Positions 6,243 through 15,245 of a stretch of 28,341 bases of DNA are shown here, in pieces. The notes beneath the pieces were generated by a model that worked only from the letters and a program-made list of their open reading frames with translations, did not search any database and was not told the DNA's origin. Every line of letters begins with the position of its first letter. The stretch's first letter is position 1. A program made the position numbers and the translations under genes. Source of the DNA: JAITWN01 sp964581365 (GTDB taxonomy: Bacteria > Pseudomonadota > Gammaproteobacteria > SZUA-140); contig CAZOOF010000025.1 of the NCBI GenBank assembly GCA_964581365.1, positions 1-28,341 of the forward strand. Reading direction: 5' to 3'.

Positions 6243-7469
6243 ATGTACCGGCCGGGAACTCCGCTGACCGGTTCGTCGCCACGCGTCATGGTTCTCGGTA
6301 GCGGCGAACTGGGCAAGGAAATCGTCATCGCGCTGCAGCGCCTGGGAGTGGAAGTCATCGCGGTGGATCGTTATCCGAATGCCCCCGGGCATCAGGTCGC
6401 CCACCGCGCCCATGTCGTCGACATGACCGATGGGCAGGCGTTGCGGGCGCTGGTCGAGCGCGAACGGCCGCAGCTCATCCTCCCGGAAATCGAAGCGATC
6501 GCGACTGCGGCCCTGGTCGAGATCGAGCAGGAGGGCCTGGCCGAAGTCATTCCGACCGCCCTGGCGGCAAATCTGACCATGAATCGTGAGGGGATACGGC
6601 GCCTCGCAGCCGAGAAGCTCGGTCTGCCGACCTCACGCTACGCCTTCGCTAACAGTCTCGAGGAGCTGCGAGCGGCGATCGAGGGCGGCATCGGCTATCC
6701 CTGTATCGTGAAACCCTTGATGTCCTCATCCGGCAAGGGGCAATCGACCGTGAGCGGCGCGGAGGATATTGCCGGCGCCTGGGAGCATGCGGCCCGTGGC
6801 GGACGGGTGGATCAGGGCCGGGTGATCGTCGAGCAGATGCTGGACTTTGATTTCGAAATCACTCTGCTGACGGTGCGGGCGCTCGGCGCGGACGGCCAGG
6901 TCGGCACCTGGTTCTGCGATCCGGTGGGACATCTGCAGCGCGCTGGCGATTACGTGGAAAGCTGGCAGCCCCAGCCGATGTCGACGCCGGCGCTAGAGCG
7001 GGCGCGCGAGATCGCCGGCGCTATCACCGCTGAACTGGGGGGGCGTGGCATCTTCGGGGTCGAGCTTTTCGTCCGGGGCGATGACATCTGGTTCAGCGAA
7101 GTGAGCCCCAGACCGCACGACACCGGCATGGTGACGATGATGACCCAGTGGCAGAACGAGTTCGAACTCCACGCCCGCGCGGTTCTGGGTCTGCCGGTCG
7201 ATGTGTCCATGCGAACGCCTGGCGCCAGTGCCGTGATCTATGGCGGCATCGATGCTCAGGCGGTGACTTACGAAGGCGTGGACGAAGCCCTGCGCGTGCC
7301 CGGCACCGAACTGCGGCTGTTCGGCAAGCCCGAATGCTATCCGCGGCGCCGCATGGGCGTGGCCCTGGCGCGGGCCGAGAACATCGATACCGCCCGGGAG
7401 CTGGCGCGGGAAGCAGCTGCGAGGGTGCGGGCAAGGTCAGCGGATCAGGACGGCGGATCAGCGGCCTGA
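6243..7469 (+). CDS. purT: Formate-dependent phosphoribosylglycinamide formyltransferase (PurT)
   Basis: 408 residues, ATP-grasp enzyme that uses formate and ATP to convert GAR to formyl-GAR in step 3 of purine synthesis. The N-terminal preATP-grasp motif GSGELGKE (residues 19-26) followed by GVEVIAVDRY, the ATP-grasp loop KPLMSSSGKGQS, the metal-binding region GVELFV...WFSEVSPRPHDTGMVT and the C-terminal KPECYPRRRMGVAL are all characteristic of PurT. Length is slightly above E. coli PurT (392). AGGAG (6229-6233) is 9 bases from the ATG. A small hairpin GGCCG-CAAA-CGGCC (6166-6179) lies in the leader. It appears monocistronic: rnd is convergent 38 bases downstream. Confidence 0.96.
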   Translation: MYRPGTPLTGSSPRVMVLGSGELGKEIVIALQRLGVEVIAVDRYPNAPGHQVAHRAHVVDMTDGQALRALVERERPQLILPEIEAIATAALVEIEQEGLAEVIPTALAANLTMNREGIRRLAAEKLGLPTSRYAFANSLEELRAAIEGGIGYPCIVKPLMSSSGKGQSTVSGAEDIAGAWEHAARGGRVDQGRVIVEQMLDFDFEITLLTVRALGADGQVGTWFCDPVGHLQRAGDYVESWQPQPMSTPALERAREIAGAITAELGGRGIFGVELFVRGDDIWFSEVSPRPHDTGMVTMMTQWQNEFELHARAVLGLPVDVSMRTPGASAVIYGGIDAQAVTYEGVDEALRVPGTELRLFGKPECYPRRRMGVALARAENIDTARELAREAAARVRARSADQDGGSAA

Positions 7470-7507
7470 TTTGATATTTCGGACAAGGTGGTCGGGGTGC
7501 GGCAGGC

Positions 7508-8644
7508 TCAGCCCGTGCGCAGCCGCAGCAGTTCCTCGCCAATGGCGACCCGCTTCCAGCCGGAAAGCAGCCGGCTGGTCTGATTGCCGCGGATAAGGTC
7601 GATCAGATCGTTCTTGGAGGCGAGGGTGGCGGCATCGATGCCCAGTTCGGCGGCTCGCCGCGCGGTCGCCTGAGCCATCTTCGTGTACATCGCCTCCTCG
7701 GCCGCATCCAGCGGTGCCGGTCGCCCGCGCGGCGAAGCTGGCGGGCTGGAGTCTTTGCCGGCGGCGACCGCGGCCAGCAGCGCCGAGCCGTGGCGATTCA
7801 GGATCTGTCTGCTCACTCCGGGGATGCCCTGGAGCTCTTCCTCCCTTGCCGGCATGCGGCTGGCGATCTCGACCAGCGCCTCGTCGCGCAGCAGCCATCC
7901 TCGCGGGCGGTTCGCCCGTTGCGCCGCCGACTCACGCCAGGCAGCGAGTTCGCGCAGCACCGCAAGCTGCTGCCCCGACATCCGTAGTGTGCCGCGCACG
8001 CGTTGCCATGCGGTTTGCGGATCGCTGCGGTAGCGTGCCGGCTCGGTGGTGGCGGCAAAATCATCGTCGAGCCAGGCGAGCATGCCGCGTCCCTCCAGGC
8101 GCTGGCGGAGATGCAGATAGAGTGGTCCCAGGAAGCGCACATCGTCGGCGGCATAGTCGAGCTGCTCGGAGGAGAGCGGACGACGGCTCCAGTCGGTTCG
8201 CGTATGCGCTTTCTCCAGCCTGATGCCGAGCACTTCCTCGACCAGTCGGGCATAACTGGCCTGTACTGGATATCCGAGCAGGGGCGCCGCGATCTGGGTA
8301 TCGAAGACCGGCGAGGGAAGTTCGTTTCGCAGCAGGTGGAAAATCTCCATGTCCTGATGGCAGGCATGGAATACCTTGGTCACCGCCGGGTCGTAAAGAA
8401 TGTCGAGCAGCGGGTCGAGCTGAGTTTGAGAGAGCGCGAGCGGATCCACGCAGGCGACAGTATCCGCTGCGGCGAGCTGCAGCAGGCAGAGGCGCGGGTA
8501 GTAGGTGTCTTCGCGCATGAACTCGGTATCGAGAGCGATCCACGTCTGCCCTCTGAGAGCCGAACAAAGATCACGCAGGCCGTCGGGTGTATCGACGTAG
8601 CTGGCGGGTGCCCGGGATGGGGATGTGGCGTTGATCTCATTCAT
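7508..8644 (-). CDS. rnd: Ribonuclease D
   Basis: 378 residues. A 3'-5' exoribonuclease that trims tRNA precursors and other small stable RNAs. The DEDDy exonuclease core is complete: motif I LDTEF (Asp39, Glu41), motif II CHQDMEIF, and motif III YAADDV. An HRDC domain follows at about residues 215-290 (RELAAWRESAAQRANRPRGW), with a second C-terminal helical region as in E. coli RNase D (375 residues). The start ATG 8644 has no strong Shine-Dalgarno. It is the last gene of a minus-strand run of four; 99 bases separate it from the DUF4412-like gene, so it may have its own promoter. Confidence 0.96.
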   Translation of the reverse strand: MNEINATSPSRAPASYVDTPDGLRDLCSALRGQTWIALDTEFMREDTYYPRLCLLQLAAADTVACVDPLALSQTQLDPLLDILYDPAVTKVFHACHQDMEIFHLLRNELPSPVFDTQIAAPLLGYPVQASYARLVEEVLGIRLEKAHTRTDWSRRPLSSEQLDYAADDVRFLGPLYLHLRQRLEGRGMLAWLDDDFAATTEPARYRSDPQTAWQRVRGTLRMSGQQLAVLRELAAWRESAAQRANRPRGWLLRDEALVEIASRMPAREEELQGIPGVSRQILNRHGSALLAAVAAGKDSSPPASPRGRPAPLDAAEEAMYTKMAQATARRAAELGIDAATLASKNDLIDLIRGNQTSRLLSGWKRVAIGEELLRLRTG

Positions 8645-8743
8645 GGTTGTCAGGAGCGGGGAAGGAGGCGGCAGATGGCGCCTTCAGGCTGATGCTGCCT
8701 GCAGCGCGAGAGTGTGCCGGGGTTCCCGTGAGTGTGTTCTTCC

Positions 8744-9550
8744 TCAATCCGGTCTGCTTGCCGGGTCGCCATGTTCGCGCATCAGTTGCTCGAGCCGACG
8801 CTGCCGTTGCTCGAGATCCTTCGGATCGTGCTGCGGTGCCTCGCGAGCCATGACCTGGGCGCGGGTCAGGATCTCATAGCCCTCCGGGATGCGGAACATC
8901 GCGCCATCGTGCGATATGCCGGTTTCGATGCGGGTGACGCGATGGATTTCGCGGCCCCTGGCATCCAGCGTACGGAGCGGAATGCCGAGGCGCGGGTAGT
9001 GGTCGTCGATCAGATCGGTGACCGCATCGCACAGGCGATCCGGCTCGATGAGCTGGACCAGAACCCGCTGCTCCGGATCATCGGTGCCCGCGGCCATGGT
9101 CTGGATGAAGCGCCGGATGTCTTTATTGTCGAGCGCGGCCGGCGCGAGGTATTCATCGAAGCAGCGGCGACCGTCGACCAGTATCCGGTAATGAACCGTC
9201 TCATAGCCGGCGATCTGCGGCCCCGCGCCCATGCGTTCGAGCCGCACGTTGGGAGGCGCTACCGAAGTGAAATCAAACTCGCCGTGCTCCAGCCGACTGG
9301 TTGCCGGGGAGGTCATGTCCATGGCATAGCGTTGTCCGGTGTCCACGGCATGGATGCCCTGCGTTTCGAAGTCGAGCAGCACATGAACGGCACTGTCGGA
9401 GCGTTCGATGCGCGCACCCTCGGAGCCGACGCTGACGCGAATCTGGCTCAGACCGGAGTCAACGCTTTCTATGAGCGCGCCGGCGTGGGCTGTCGCGGCC
9501 AGCGGGAGAGCCAAGGCGAGGACGAAGAACCTGTGCAGGAAGGGGTGCAT
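8744..9550 (-). CDS. Exported DUF4412-like protein with C-terminal coiled coil
   Basis: 268 residues with a clear Sec signal peptide (about 1-23, cleavage near ATAHA). The body contains a beta-rich pattern, including YAMDM and then AGYETVHYRILVDGRRCFDEYLA. It resembles DUF4412-type periplasmic proteins, whose conserved piece is a G-Y/C-x-x-x-Y-x-V strand. The match is by eye only, so the family name is tentative. Residues about 235-262 (PKDLEQRQRRLEQLMREH) form a short charged helix or coiled coil. Two cysteines (in RRCFD and DRLCDA) could pair in the periplasm. It starts 34 bases after the M16 protease gene on the same strand and is probably co-transcribed with it. Function unknown. Confidence 0.7.
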   Translation of the reverse strand: MHPFLHRFFVLALALPLAATAHAGALIESVDSGLSQIRVSVGSEGARIERSDSAVHVLLDFETQGIHAVDTGQRYAMDMTSPATSRLEHGEFDFTSVAPPNVRLERMGAGPQIAGYETVHYRILVDGRRCFDEYLAPAALDNKDIRRFIQTMAAGTDDPEQRVLVQLIEPDRLCDAVTDLIDDHYPRLGIPLRTLDARGREIHRVTRIETGISHDGAMFRIPEGYEILTRAQVMAREAPQHDPKDLEQRQRRLEQLMREHGDPASRPD

Positions 9551-9584
9551 GGTGAATCGTGCCGGTCAAGCAGCCTGACGCTGT

Positions 9585-12557
9585 CTACAGCCGGCATACC
9601 TCCATGTCGAGAGAGCCCAGGTTCTCCAGCGTCGCCGGGTTGGTGATCACCGCCTGGCTCGCGCGTTCGGGGCGCAACCAGGCATCCGCCACCCGCAGGA
9701 GATCATCCAGCGTCACTGCGAGCACGCGGGCACGGTAGCGCTGCCGCTGTTCGGGGGTGCGGCCGTAGAGCTTGTTGTGGAAGGCGCTCTTCGCCTCGCC
9801 GGCCGGCGAGCCGGGCTTGTCGATCGAGCCGATGACTCCAAGGATGGCTTCTTCAAGCTGGCGCTCGGAGTGTCCGCCGGCAAGCAGCCAATCGACGGAC
9901 CGGTCAAAATCTTCCAGCGTGCCGGTAAGGCGCGGATCGCGGTAGGAATAGAAGCGGAAGACGGCGAGATCGCCATCGTGTCCCGCGCCGCCGCCATAGG
10001 CGCCGCCCTGCTCTCGAATCGCGCGATGCAGGAAGCCATTGCGCAGGAAGGGACCGAGCACCTCCAGTGCCGGCGCGTCTTCGTGCTCCAGCGGCACCGT
10101 CGGATAGACGCGGGCGCAGAAATTGACCTGAGTGCTCGTGACCCACATCTGGCGCACCTGCTGCGCGACGGGATCCGATCCAAACGGAGGAAGCTTGCCG
10201 GTCTGCGGTGGCTGGCCCTGCCAGACGGCGGCCAGTTCCTCCATCAGGCGCTCGCGCCGATGCTCCTCCCCGATGAGGAGGAACTGGCGCGAGGCTTCGA
10301 GCACGCGACGATGAATCTCGCGCAGCTCCTCGGCAAAGCGTTCCAGCGCCCTGTCTTCGGCGAGGTCATCGTCGAGTTTCTTCAGCGCGCGGATGCCTTC
10401 CAGGCCGCGCAGCCGGTGACTGATCGCTGCTACCGGACTCGAGCCGCTGCTCGCCGCGGTCATTGCCAGCGAATGTCCCTGTCCGGTGACGCTCTGCTCC
10501 ATGCGCGCGCGTTCCTGTGCTACCAGCTCACGCAGACGCGCGAGTTCGTCGAAACGGACGGTTTCCAGGGTGTCACGCATGAGCTGTGCGAACTCTGCAT
10601 GCCGGTCGGCGAGCGCCTTGCCGGAAAGCACGAAGTGTGCGCGGATATCCTGTGTGTCATCGATGCGGCCGCGCATCGAGGTATAGGCGCTGATGCCGCC
10701 GCAGACGCGATCCTGCCTGAGCTGGGTCTGCAGGTAATCCTGGCCGGCGCATCCCACTTCGGTCAGGGAGCGCGTGTAATGGGGAAGGCGAGCGAGCAGG
10801 GCATCGTCGAGCATCGGCAGTTCGGCGATGATCTGCTGATAAACCAGGCCATTGGTACCTTGGGCGAAGAAGGCGAGCGGCCGTCCGGAAACGCTGCTGT
10901 CGTCACCGTGCGGAATGGGCATGTCAGCGGGGATGTCTTCCCTGCCGACGCGCGGCAGGATGTCGGGATCGTCCTGGCGCGCTTGGCGTTCGGCCAACTT
11001 TGCGGCACGTTCGATCAGCCGCTGCCGTTCGGCAGCATCGAGGTTCGCGGCGATTGCGGCGAGCCTTTGCGCCTCTTCCGCGGCCTGCCGGCGACCGAGT
11101 TGCGGATCGGGTCGCAGCGTCAGCCGCACCCGGTGGGTATTGTCGAGCAGCAGCGAGCGGACCAGACGGGGAACGAAAGCTGGATCCTGTACTTCGCTGC
11201 GCAGTCGCTCCAAGGCCGGGTCGAGATGCAGAGCGGCTACCGGATCGCCGCGATGAATGGCGGCCGGCAGAGCGCTCAGAATGAGCTGCAGGCCGTAAGG
11301 ATAGCCGTCGCCGCCGATCTCGCGACGATGGAGTTCGAGCTGGTGCAGGGCGGCCTCGGCCTGTTCCTGCGGAACGCCCTCTCGTGCCACCCGTTCGAGG
11401 GTATCCAGCACCAGCTGCTCGATCGCCTCAGCCCGCTCCGGTTCGCTCCCTTCCAGCCCGCAGACGAAGACCATTTCGCGACTGCCGTCTTCCAGGCCGC
11501 ACAGCGGCGATGGCGCCGAACCCAGAGAACTCGTTTCGAGCGCATGACGCAGCGGGGAGGCGCTGTTGTCGAGCAGGATGCCGGTCAGCAGGTGCGCGCG
11601 CAGCAGCTCATCGAGTTCCGTGCTGCGGCCGAGCAGCCAGCCGAGGACGACGTGGGTCTTCTCCGAGGCGTCATCCTCCTCCAGCGCGTACTCGGCACCC
11701 ACGGCAACCGGGTGCGGCAGGCGCTGTTCGTCCCTGACCTCGATGACTTCGTCGAGACGCTCGAAGCGGTGCAGCGCGCGCTCCTCCATGCGTTCCTGAT
11801 GGCGGGCCGCCGGCAGCGAGCCGAAGGTCATGAAAATGGCGTTGGAGGGGTGGTAGTGACTGCGATAGAACTCCTTCAGATCCTCGTACCGCAGTTCGGG
11901 GACGACTTTGGGATCGCCGCCGCTGTTGTAGCGATAGGTGGTGCTTGGAAACAGATGCTCGCACAGCGTGTGCCACAGCACGCTGACCGGCGAGCTCATG
12001 GCGCCCTTCATTTCATTGAACACCACGCCCTTGTAGACCAGCGGGCTGGCCGGGTCAGCGGGGTTCTCGACTTCGATGCGATGCCCTTCCTGGGCGAAGT
12101 CCAGCTCGTCGAGCCGCGCAAAGAAGGCGGCATCGAGATAGACGTCCATGAGGTTGTAGAAGTCTTTCTCGTTCTGGCTGGCGAACGGATAGGCGGTCCA
12201 GTCACTGCTGGTGAAGGCGTTCATGAATGTGTTGAGCGAACGCCGGATCATCATGAAGAAGGGATCGCGGACCGGATAGCGTTCACTGCCGCACAGCGCC
12301 GTATGCTCCAGGATGTGGGCGACCCCGGTCGAATCCATGGGGACGGTGCGGAAGGCGACCAGGAATACATTCTCCGGATGATCAGCGGCCAGGTGGAAGT
12401 GCAGTGCCCCGGTGCGGCGGTGGCGGTATTCCTCCACGCACAGTCCAAGCGAGTCGATCTTCTGGCTGCGAACGTGCTCGAACGCGGGATGAGGCTGCGG
12501 ACGGGCGCTGCCGGACGCCGCTGCGCCTGCGGCAGGGCTGTCGTCAATTGGCATCAT
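9585..12557 (-). CDS. M16C metalloprotease, PreP-like (presequence protease family)
   Basis: 990 residues, the usual length of PreP-type enzymes, which fold as two M16 halves closing into a chamber that degrades short peptides. The inverted zinc motif HILEH (His81, Glu84, His85) is followed by CGSERYPVRDPFF and SLNTFMNAFTSSDWTAYPFASQN, a strong family signature. The third ligand is likely Glu182 in GVVFNEMKG. The C-terminal half keeps FCARVYPTVP...GPFLRNGFLHRAIREQGGAYGGG, which normally supplies Arg/Tyr for substrate binding. No signal peptide, so cytosolic. Two ATGs in tandem (12557 and 12554); AGGAG lies about 12 bases upstream. It lies between the HDOD gene (82 bases before) and the DUF4412-like gene (34 bases after). 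Confidence 0.93.
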   Translation of the reverse strand: MMPIDDSPAAGAAASGSARPQPHPAFEHVRSQKIDSLGLCVEEYRHRRTGALHFHLAADHPENVFLVAFRTVPMDSTGVAHILEHTALCGSERYPVRDPFFMMIRRSLNTFMNAFTSSDWTAYPFASQNEKDFYNLMDVYLDAAFFARLDELDFAQEGHRIEVENPADPASPLVYKGVVFNEMKGAMSSPVSVLWHTLCEHLFPSTTYRYNSGGDPKVVPELRYEDLKEFYRSHYHPSNAIFMTFGSLPAARHQERMEERALHRFERLDEVIEVRDEQRLPHPVAVGAEYALEEDDASEKTHVVLGWLLGRSTELDELLRAHLLTGILLDNSASPLRHALETSSLGSAPSPLCGLEDGSREMVFVCGLEGSEPERAEAIEQLVLDTLERVAREGVPQEQAEAALHQLELHRREIGGDGYPYGLQLILSALPAAIHRGDPVAALHLDPALERLRSEVQDPAFVPRLVRSLLLDNTHRVRLTLRPDPQLGRRQAAEEAQRLAAIAANLDAAERQRLIERAAKLAERQARQDDPDILPRVGREDIPADMPIPHGDDSSVSGRPLAFFAQGTNGLVYQQIIAELPMLDDALLARLPHYTRSLTEVGCAGQDYLQTQLRQDRVCGGISAYTSMRGRIDDTQDIRAHFVLSGKALADRHAEFAQLMRDTLETVRFDELARLRELVAQERARMEQSVTGQGHSLAMTAASSGSSPVAAISHRLRGLEGIRALKKLDDDLAEDRALERFAEELREIHRRVLEASRQFLLIGEEHRRERLMEELAAVWQGQPPQTGKLPPFGSDPVAQQVRQMWVTSTQVNFCARVYPTVPLEHEDAPALEVLGPFLRNGFLHRAIREQGGAYGGGAGHDGDLAVFRFYSYRDPRLTGTLEDFDRSVDWLLAGGHSERQLEEAILGVIGSIDKPGSPAGEAKSAFHNKLYGRTPEQRQRYRARVLAVTLDDLLRVADAWLRPERASQAVITNPATLENLGSLDMEVCRL

Positions 12558-12639
12558 GCGAGAAAAAAGCTCCTGGCCGGATAGAACGTCTATTCTACGG
12601 CCTGGCCGCCGGACACGCCAACCAGAGATACCCCGCGGT

Positions 12640-13536
12640 TCAACCGAACAGATCGACCGCCATCCGGTACTGCTCCTTGGCCCGCGCCATCACCGCTTTC
12701 ACGAAATCGGGCTCGGGCTCGATGCCGAGCACCCGCCAGGCTGTGCCATCGCTGAGCAGCTGTGCGGATGGAGAGGCGTAGAACGCTCCCTGCTCGCTGT
12801 GATTGGAAATGGCATCGGCAATATGAAGGATCGCCGCCTCCAGGAGCGCGTTCTCCTCCGCAGCGGCGGGCTCGTGGTGATGCCGCACGGCTGCTACCAG
12901 GTGTGGCGGCAGATGCCACTGATCGAGCAGCAGTGCGCCGAGTTCGGCGTGATCGAAGCCGAACGCCAGGCGCTCGCGACGCGACAGCGTCGTCTCGTCT
13001 CCCTGTGCGGCAAGCAGCAGATCGCGAATCGTTTCCGGTTCACGGTGATATATGATCAGGCTGCCGATATCGTGCAGCAGAGCGGCGATGAACAGGCGTT
13101 CGGGATGAAGGACCCGGCACTGGCGCGCCAGTTCCCGGGCGATGATGCCGCAGCAGACACCATGGCGCCAGAAGGTGTCTATGTTCACGATGAAATTGGG
13201 GATTCGAGAGAACGAGGTGGTGGCTGCGGCCGCTACCACCAGGTTGTACAATTCACTGCTCCCGATCACGGCGACGGCGCGGGAAACGGTGTCTATGCGC
13301 CGAGAAAAGCCATAGAAGGGACTGTTGACGATGCGCAGCAGACGCGCGGTGAGACTGGGATCGCGACCGATCACATCGCCCAGGTCCTGGGCCGATGCAT
13401 TGTCCTCCATCAGTTCGAATATCCTGATGCAAATGTCAGGCGGCGATACCAGTGCGCCTGCATTGACGATCCAGTCTGCGGCGTTCGGGCTCTGGGGGGG
13501 GGCCATGTCGGTCCTGCTCATGGTTCCGGTTCTCAT
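12640..13536 (-). CDS. HDOD-domain signalling protein
   Basis: 298 residues. The HDOD domain spans about residues 22-225 (LVSPPDICIRIFELMEDNASAQDLGDVIGRDPSLTARLLRIVNSPFYGF as its N-terminal signature in outline, and LLHDIGSLI in the HD region). HDOD proteins relate to HD-GYP enzymes but usually lack full catalytic metal ligands and act as scaffolds in signalling. Here an HD pair survives in LLHDIG, and HHHEP follows further on, so residual activity cannot be excluded. There is no attached receiver, GGDEF or EAL domain. The start at 13536 has GGAG 10 bases upstream; an in-frame ATG at 13521 is an alternative. It is the first gene of the minus-strand run and divergent from the 61-residue membrane gene. 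Confidence 0.9.
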   Translation of the reverse strand: MRTGTMSRTDMAPPQSPNAADWIVNAGALVSPPDICIRIFELMEDNASAQDLGDVIGRDPSLTARLLRIVNSPFYGFSRRIDTVSRAVAVIGSSELYNLVVAAAATTSFSRIPNFIVNIDTFWRHGVCCGIIARELARQCRVLHPERLFIAALLHDIGSLIIYHREPETIRDLLLAAQGDETTLSRRERLAFGFDHAELGALLLDQWHLPPHLVAAVRHHHEPAAAEENALLEAAILHIADAISNHSEQGAFYASPSAQLLSDGTAWRVLGIEPEPDFVKAVMARAKEQYRMAVDLFG

Positions 13537-13760
13537 TTTTACTGTTTCTCCGCCTGGGATGGCCTGCTGATTACCTTGTTAGCGGTTTTTCGGCGGCGAT
13601 GATTAGCGAAAAATGGGGGCAGGAGTCGCGTTTGCGGCAGCTGGGTGGTTTCAGCGCCGCTCCTGTCCTACTGGCGCCGGGACTTTGCGCCCCGCATCGC
13701 CTCAGCATCCTTTCCGGCGGCCTGCTAGACTGTTGGGCGAACCTCCGGGTAGACGTTGCG

Positions 13761-13946
13761 ATGGCTTTGTGGGAACAGATTCTATTGGGAGTGCTCGCCC
13801 TGCTCGTGTTGTTCTGGATGGGGCCGGGGGCCAGGTCCGCCATGGAGCGGAGTCGCGACGCGCCGCGTGACTGGCGTGGGGTACTGATTCCGGTGGGGCT
13901 GGTGGTTCTGTTTGTATTCCTGCTGATTTCCGTGGTCCGTAACTGA
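13761..13946 (+). CDS. Small two-helix membrane protein
   Basis: 61 residues with two hydrophobic helices (about 4-20 and 41-58) joined by a charged loop (ARSAMERSRDAPRDWRG). The FWMGPGARSA turn and the DW-G motif before helix 2 suggest conserved positions; proteins like this occur in several gammaproteobacteria, though I cannot name a characterised one. The frame is open further upstream (to 13599), but that part does not look like protein, and ATG 13761 begins at the first helix. The ribosome binding site is weak. It ends 14 bases before the L,D-transpeptidase gene and probably shares its transcript, so a role at the inner membrane in envelope assembly is possible by context only. Confidence 0.65.
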   Translation: MALWEQILLGVLALLVLFWMGPGARSAMERSRDAPRDWRGVLIPVGLVVLFVFLLISVVRN

Positions 13947-13960
13947 GCAATGGGGGAGCG

Positions 13961-15178
13961 ATGGAGCGCCTGATATATCTGCTCGCGCCGGTTCTTCTGT
14001 CGGTTCTTGCCTTGCCTGTCGGGGCCATGACGTACCGGCTGCCGCCTGAAGGAGAGGATCTGGTCGGCAAGGTTTCCATCGTCCACGTTCGCGAGGGCGA
14101 AACCCTGATCGACATCGCCCGCGAGCATGGCCTTGGCTACAACGAAATCCTGGCTGCCAATCCTGCGCTCGATCCCTGGCTGCCTCCGACCAGCGCCGAA
14201 GTGGTGCTGCCAACTCGCTATATCCTCCCCAGCGCTCCGCGGCGCGGCATCATCATCAACATCGCGGAGATGCGTCTGTACTACTATCCGCCGCCGGCGG
14301 CGGACGGGTCCGGCATGGTGATGACCTTTCCCATCGGAATCGGCCAGGAAGGGTGGGACACACCTCTTGGGATAACCCGCATCGTGTCCAAGGCGGAGGA
14401 TCCGCCCTGGGTGGTGCCGGCGTCAGTGCGCAGAGAACATGAGGCGGAAGGATCGCCCCTGCCTGCCGTCGTGCCGCCAGGGCCCGATAACCCGCTGGGC
14501 CGGCATGCCCTGCGGCTCGGCTGGACCAGTTACCTGATCCATGGCACCAACAAGCCGTTCGGTATCGGCATGCGTGTCAGTCATGGCTGCATCCGCATGT
14601 ACCCCGAGCATGTGGAGCGTCTCTACCATATGGTGAAGATCGACACGCCAGTGTGGATCATCGATCAACCGGTGAAAATCGGGCGATCGGGTGGTGAGCT
14701 GTTCGTAGAGGTGCATCCCCCCATGTCGGAGAACGCTCCACCGGCGGATCATCTGTCCACCATCCTGGCGGTGATCAACGCGGTCACCGAACCCGATGGC
14801 CACGAAGCCGCCCACGAGGCGGCGCGCGGGGCCGCCGGTCGTCTGATGGGCTTGCCCGAACCGGTCGGCCGCCTGGCGCCCCCGGCGTCGACGGATACGG
14901 CGATGCGGGAGAGCGGCTGGGTGCTGCAGTTGGGCGCGTTCGCCGACGGTTCCAATGCCGCGCGTCTCGCTCGTGAACTTGCCGATACAGGCATGCCGGT
15001 GTCGGTGCGAGCCCATGACAATGGGCTGTGTCACGTGCTGGTCGGCCCCTATTCGGAGCATGCGGAAGCCGTGACGGCGCTCGAAGGCTACCGGCGTGAC
15101 AGCGGGCGAAGCGGGGGGGAAGTGTTACCGGCGGATCGCCCCGGCGTGCTGGGCGAATGCGTGCTGGCAGGTCGTTGA
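13961..15178 (+). CDS. L,D-transpeptidase with LysM and C-terminal SPOR domain
   Basis: 405 residues. Signal peptide about 1-22 (LSVLALPVGA). LysM-type segment about 38-85 (VHVREGETLIDIAREHGLGYNEILAANP). YkuD catalytic domain about 95-236 with HGTNKPFGIGMRVSHGC (His194, catalytic Cys210), complete for activity. A linker rich in A/P/H follows, then a SPOR domain at about 319-380 (WVLQLGAFADGSNAARLA), which binds denuded peptidoglycan glycan strands. Enzymes of the ErfK/YbiS class attach Lpp to peptidoglycan or form 3-3 crosslinks. A C-terminal SPOR is unusual for them and could direct the enzyme to the division site or to amidase-processed wall. A GGGGGAG ribosome binding site lies just before the ATG. 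An Lpp-like lipoprotein gene is convergent 67 bases downstream. Confidence 0.92.
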   Translation: MERLIYLLAPVLLSVLALPVGAMTYRLPPEGEDLVGKVSIVHVREGETLIDIAREHGLGYNEILAANPALDPWLPPTSAEVVLPTRYILPSAPRRGIIINIAEMRLYYYPPPAADGSGMVMTFPIGIGQEGWDTPLGITRIVSKAEDPPWVVPASVRREHEAEGSPLPAVVPPGPDNPLGRHALRLGWTSYLIHGTNKPFGIGMRVSHGCIRMYPEHVERLYHMVKIDTPVWIIDQPVKIGRSGGELFVEVHPPMSENAPPADHLSTILAVINAVTEPDGHEAAHEAARGAAGRLMGLPEPVGRLAPPASTDTAMRESGWVLQLGAFADGSNAARLARELADTGMPVSVRAHDNGLCHVLVGPYSEHAEAVTALEGYRRDSGRSGGEVLPADRPGVLGECVLAGR

Positions 15179-15201
15179 ACGCTGACAGCTGAAAGGTGGG
15201 C

Positions 15202-15237
15202 GAGGCTGTGGGCGTTCGAGTGAGCGCCCACAGCTTC
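15202..15237. terminator. Bidirectional terminator hairpin
   Basis: A 13-base stem (left arm 15202-15214, right arm 15225-15237) with one G-T wobble encloses a 10-base loop between the convergent transpeptidase and Lpp-like genes. Five T lie at 15243-15247, inside the end of the convergent gene. The stem is strong in both directions. Confidence 0.7.
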
Positions 15238-15245
15238 CCGGCTTT

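Noticed and set aside
9777..12584. A 935-codon open frame on the plus strand
   Set aside because: It lies wholly antisense to the M16C protease gene, which has clear family motifs. Long antisense frames are expected at this GC content; the translated product has no recognisable domain and no ribosome binding site.
13599..13760. Upstream extension of the 61-residue membrane protein
   Set aside because: The added 54 residues are Cys- and Pro-scattered without structure, and precede the first helix; no ribosome binding site supports ATG 13599.
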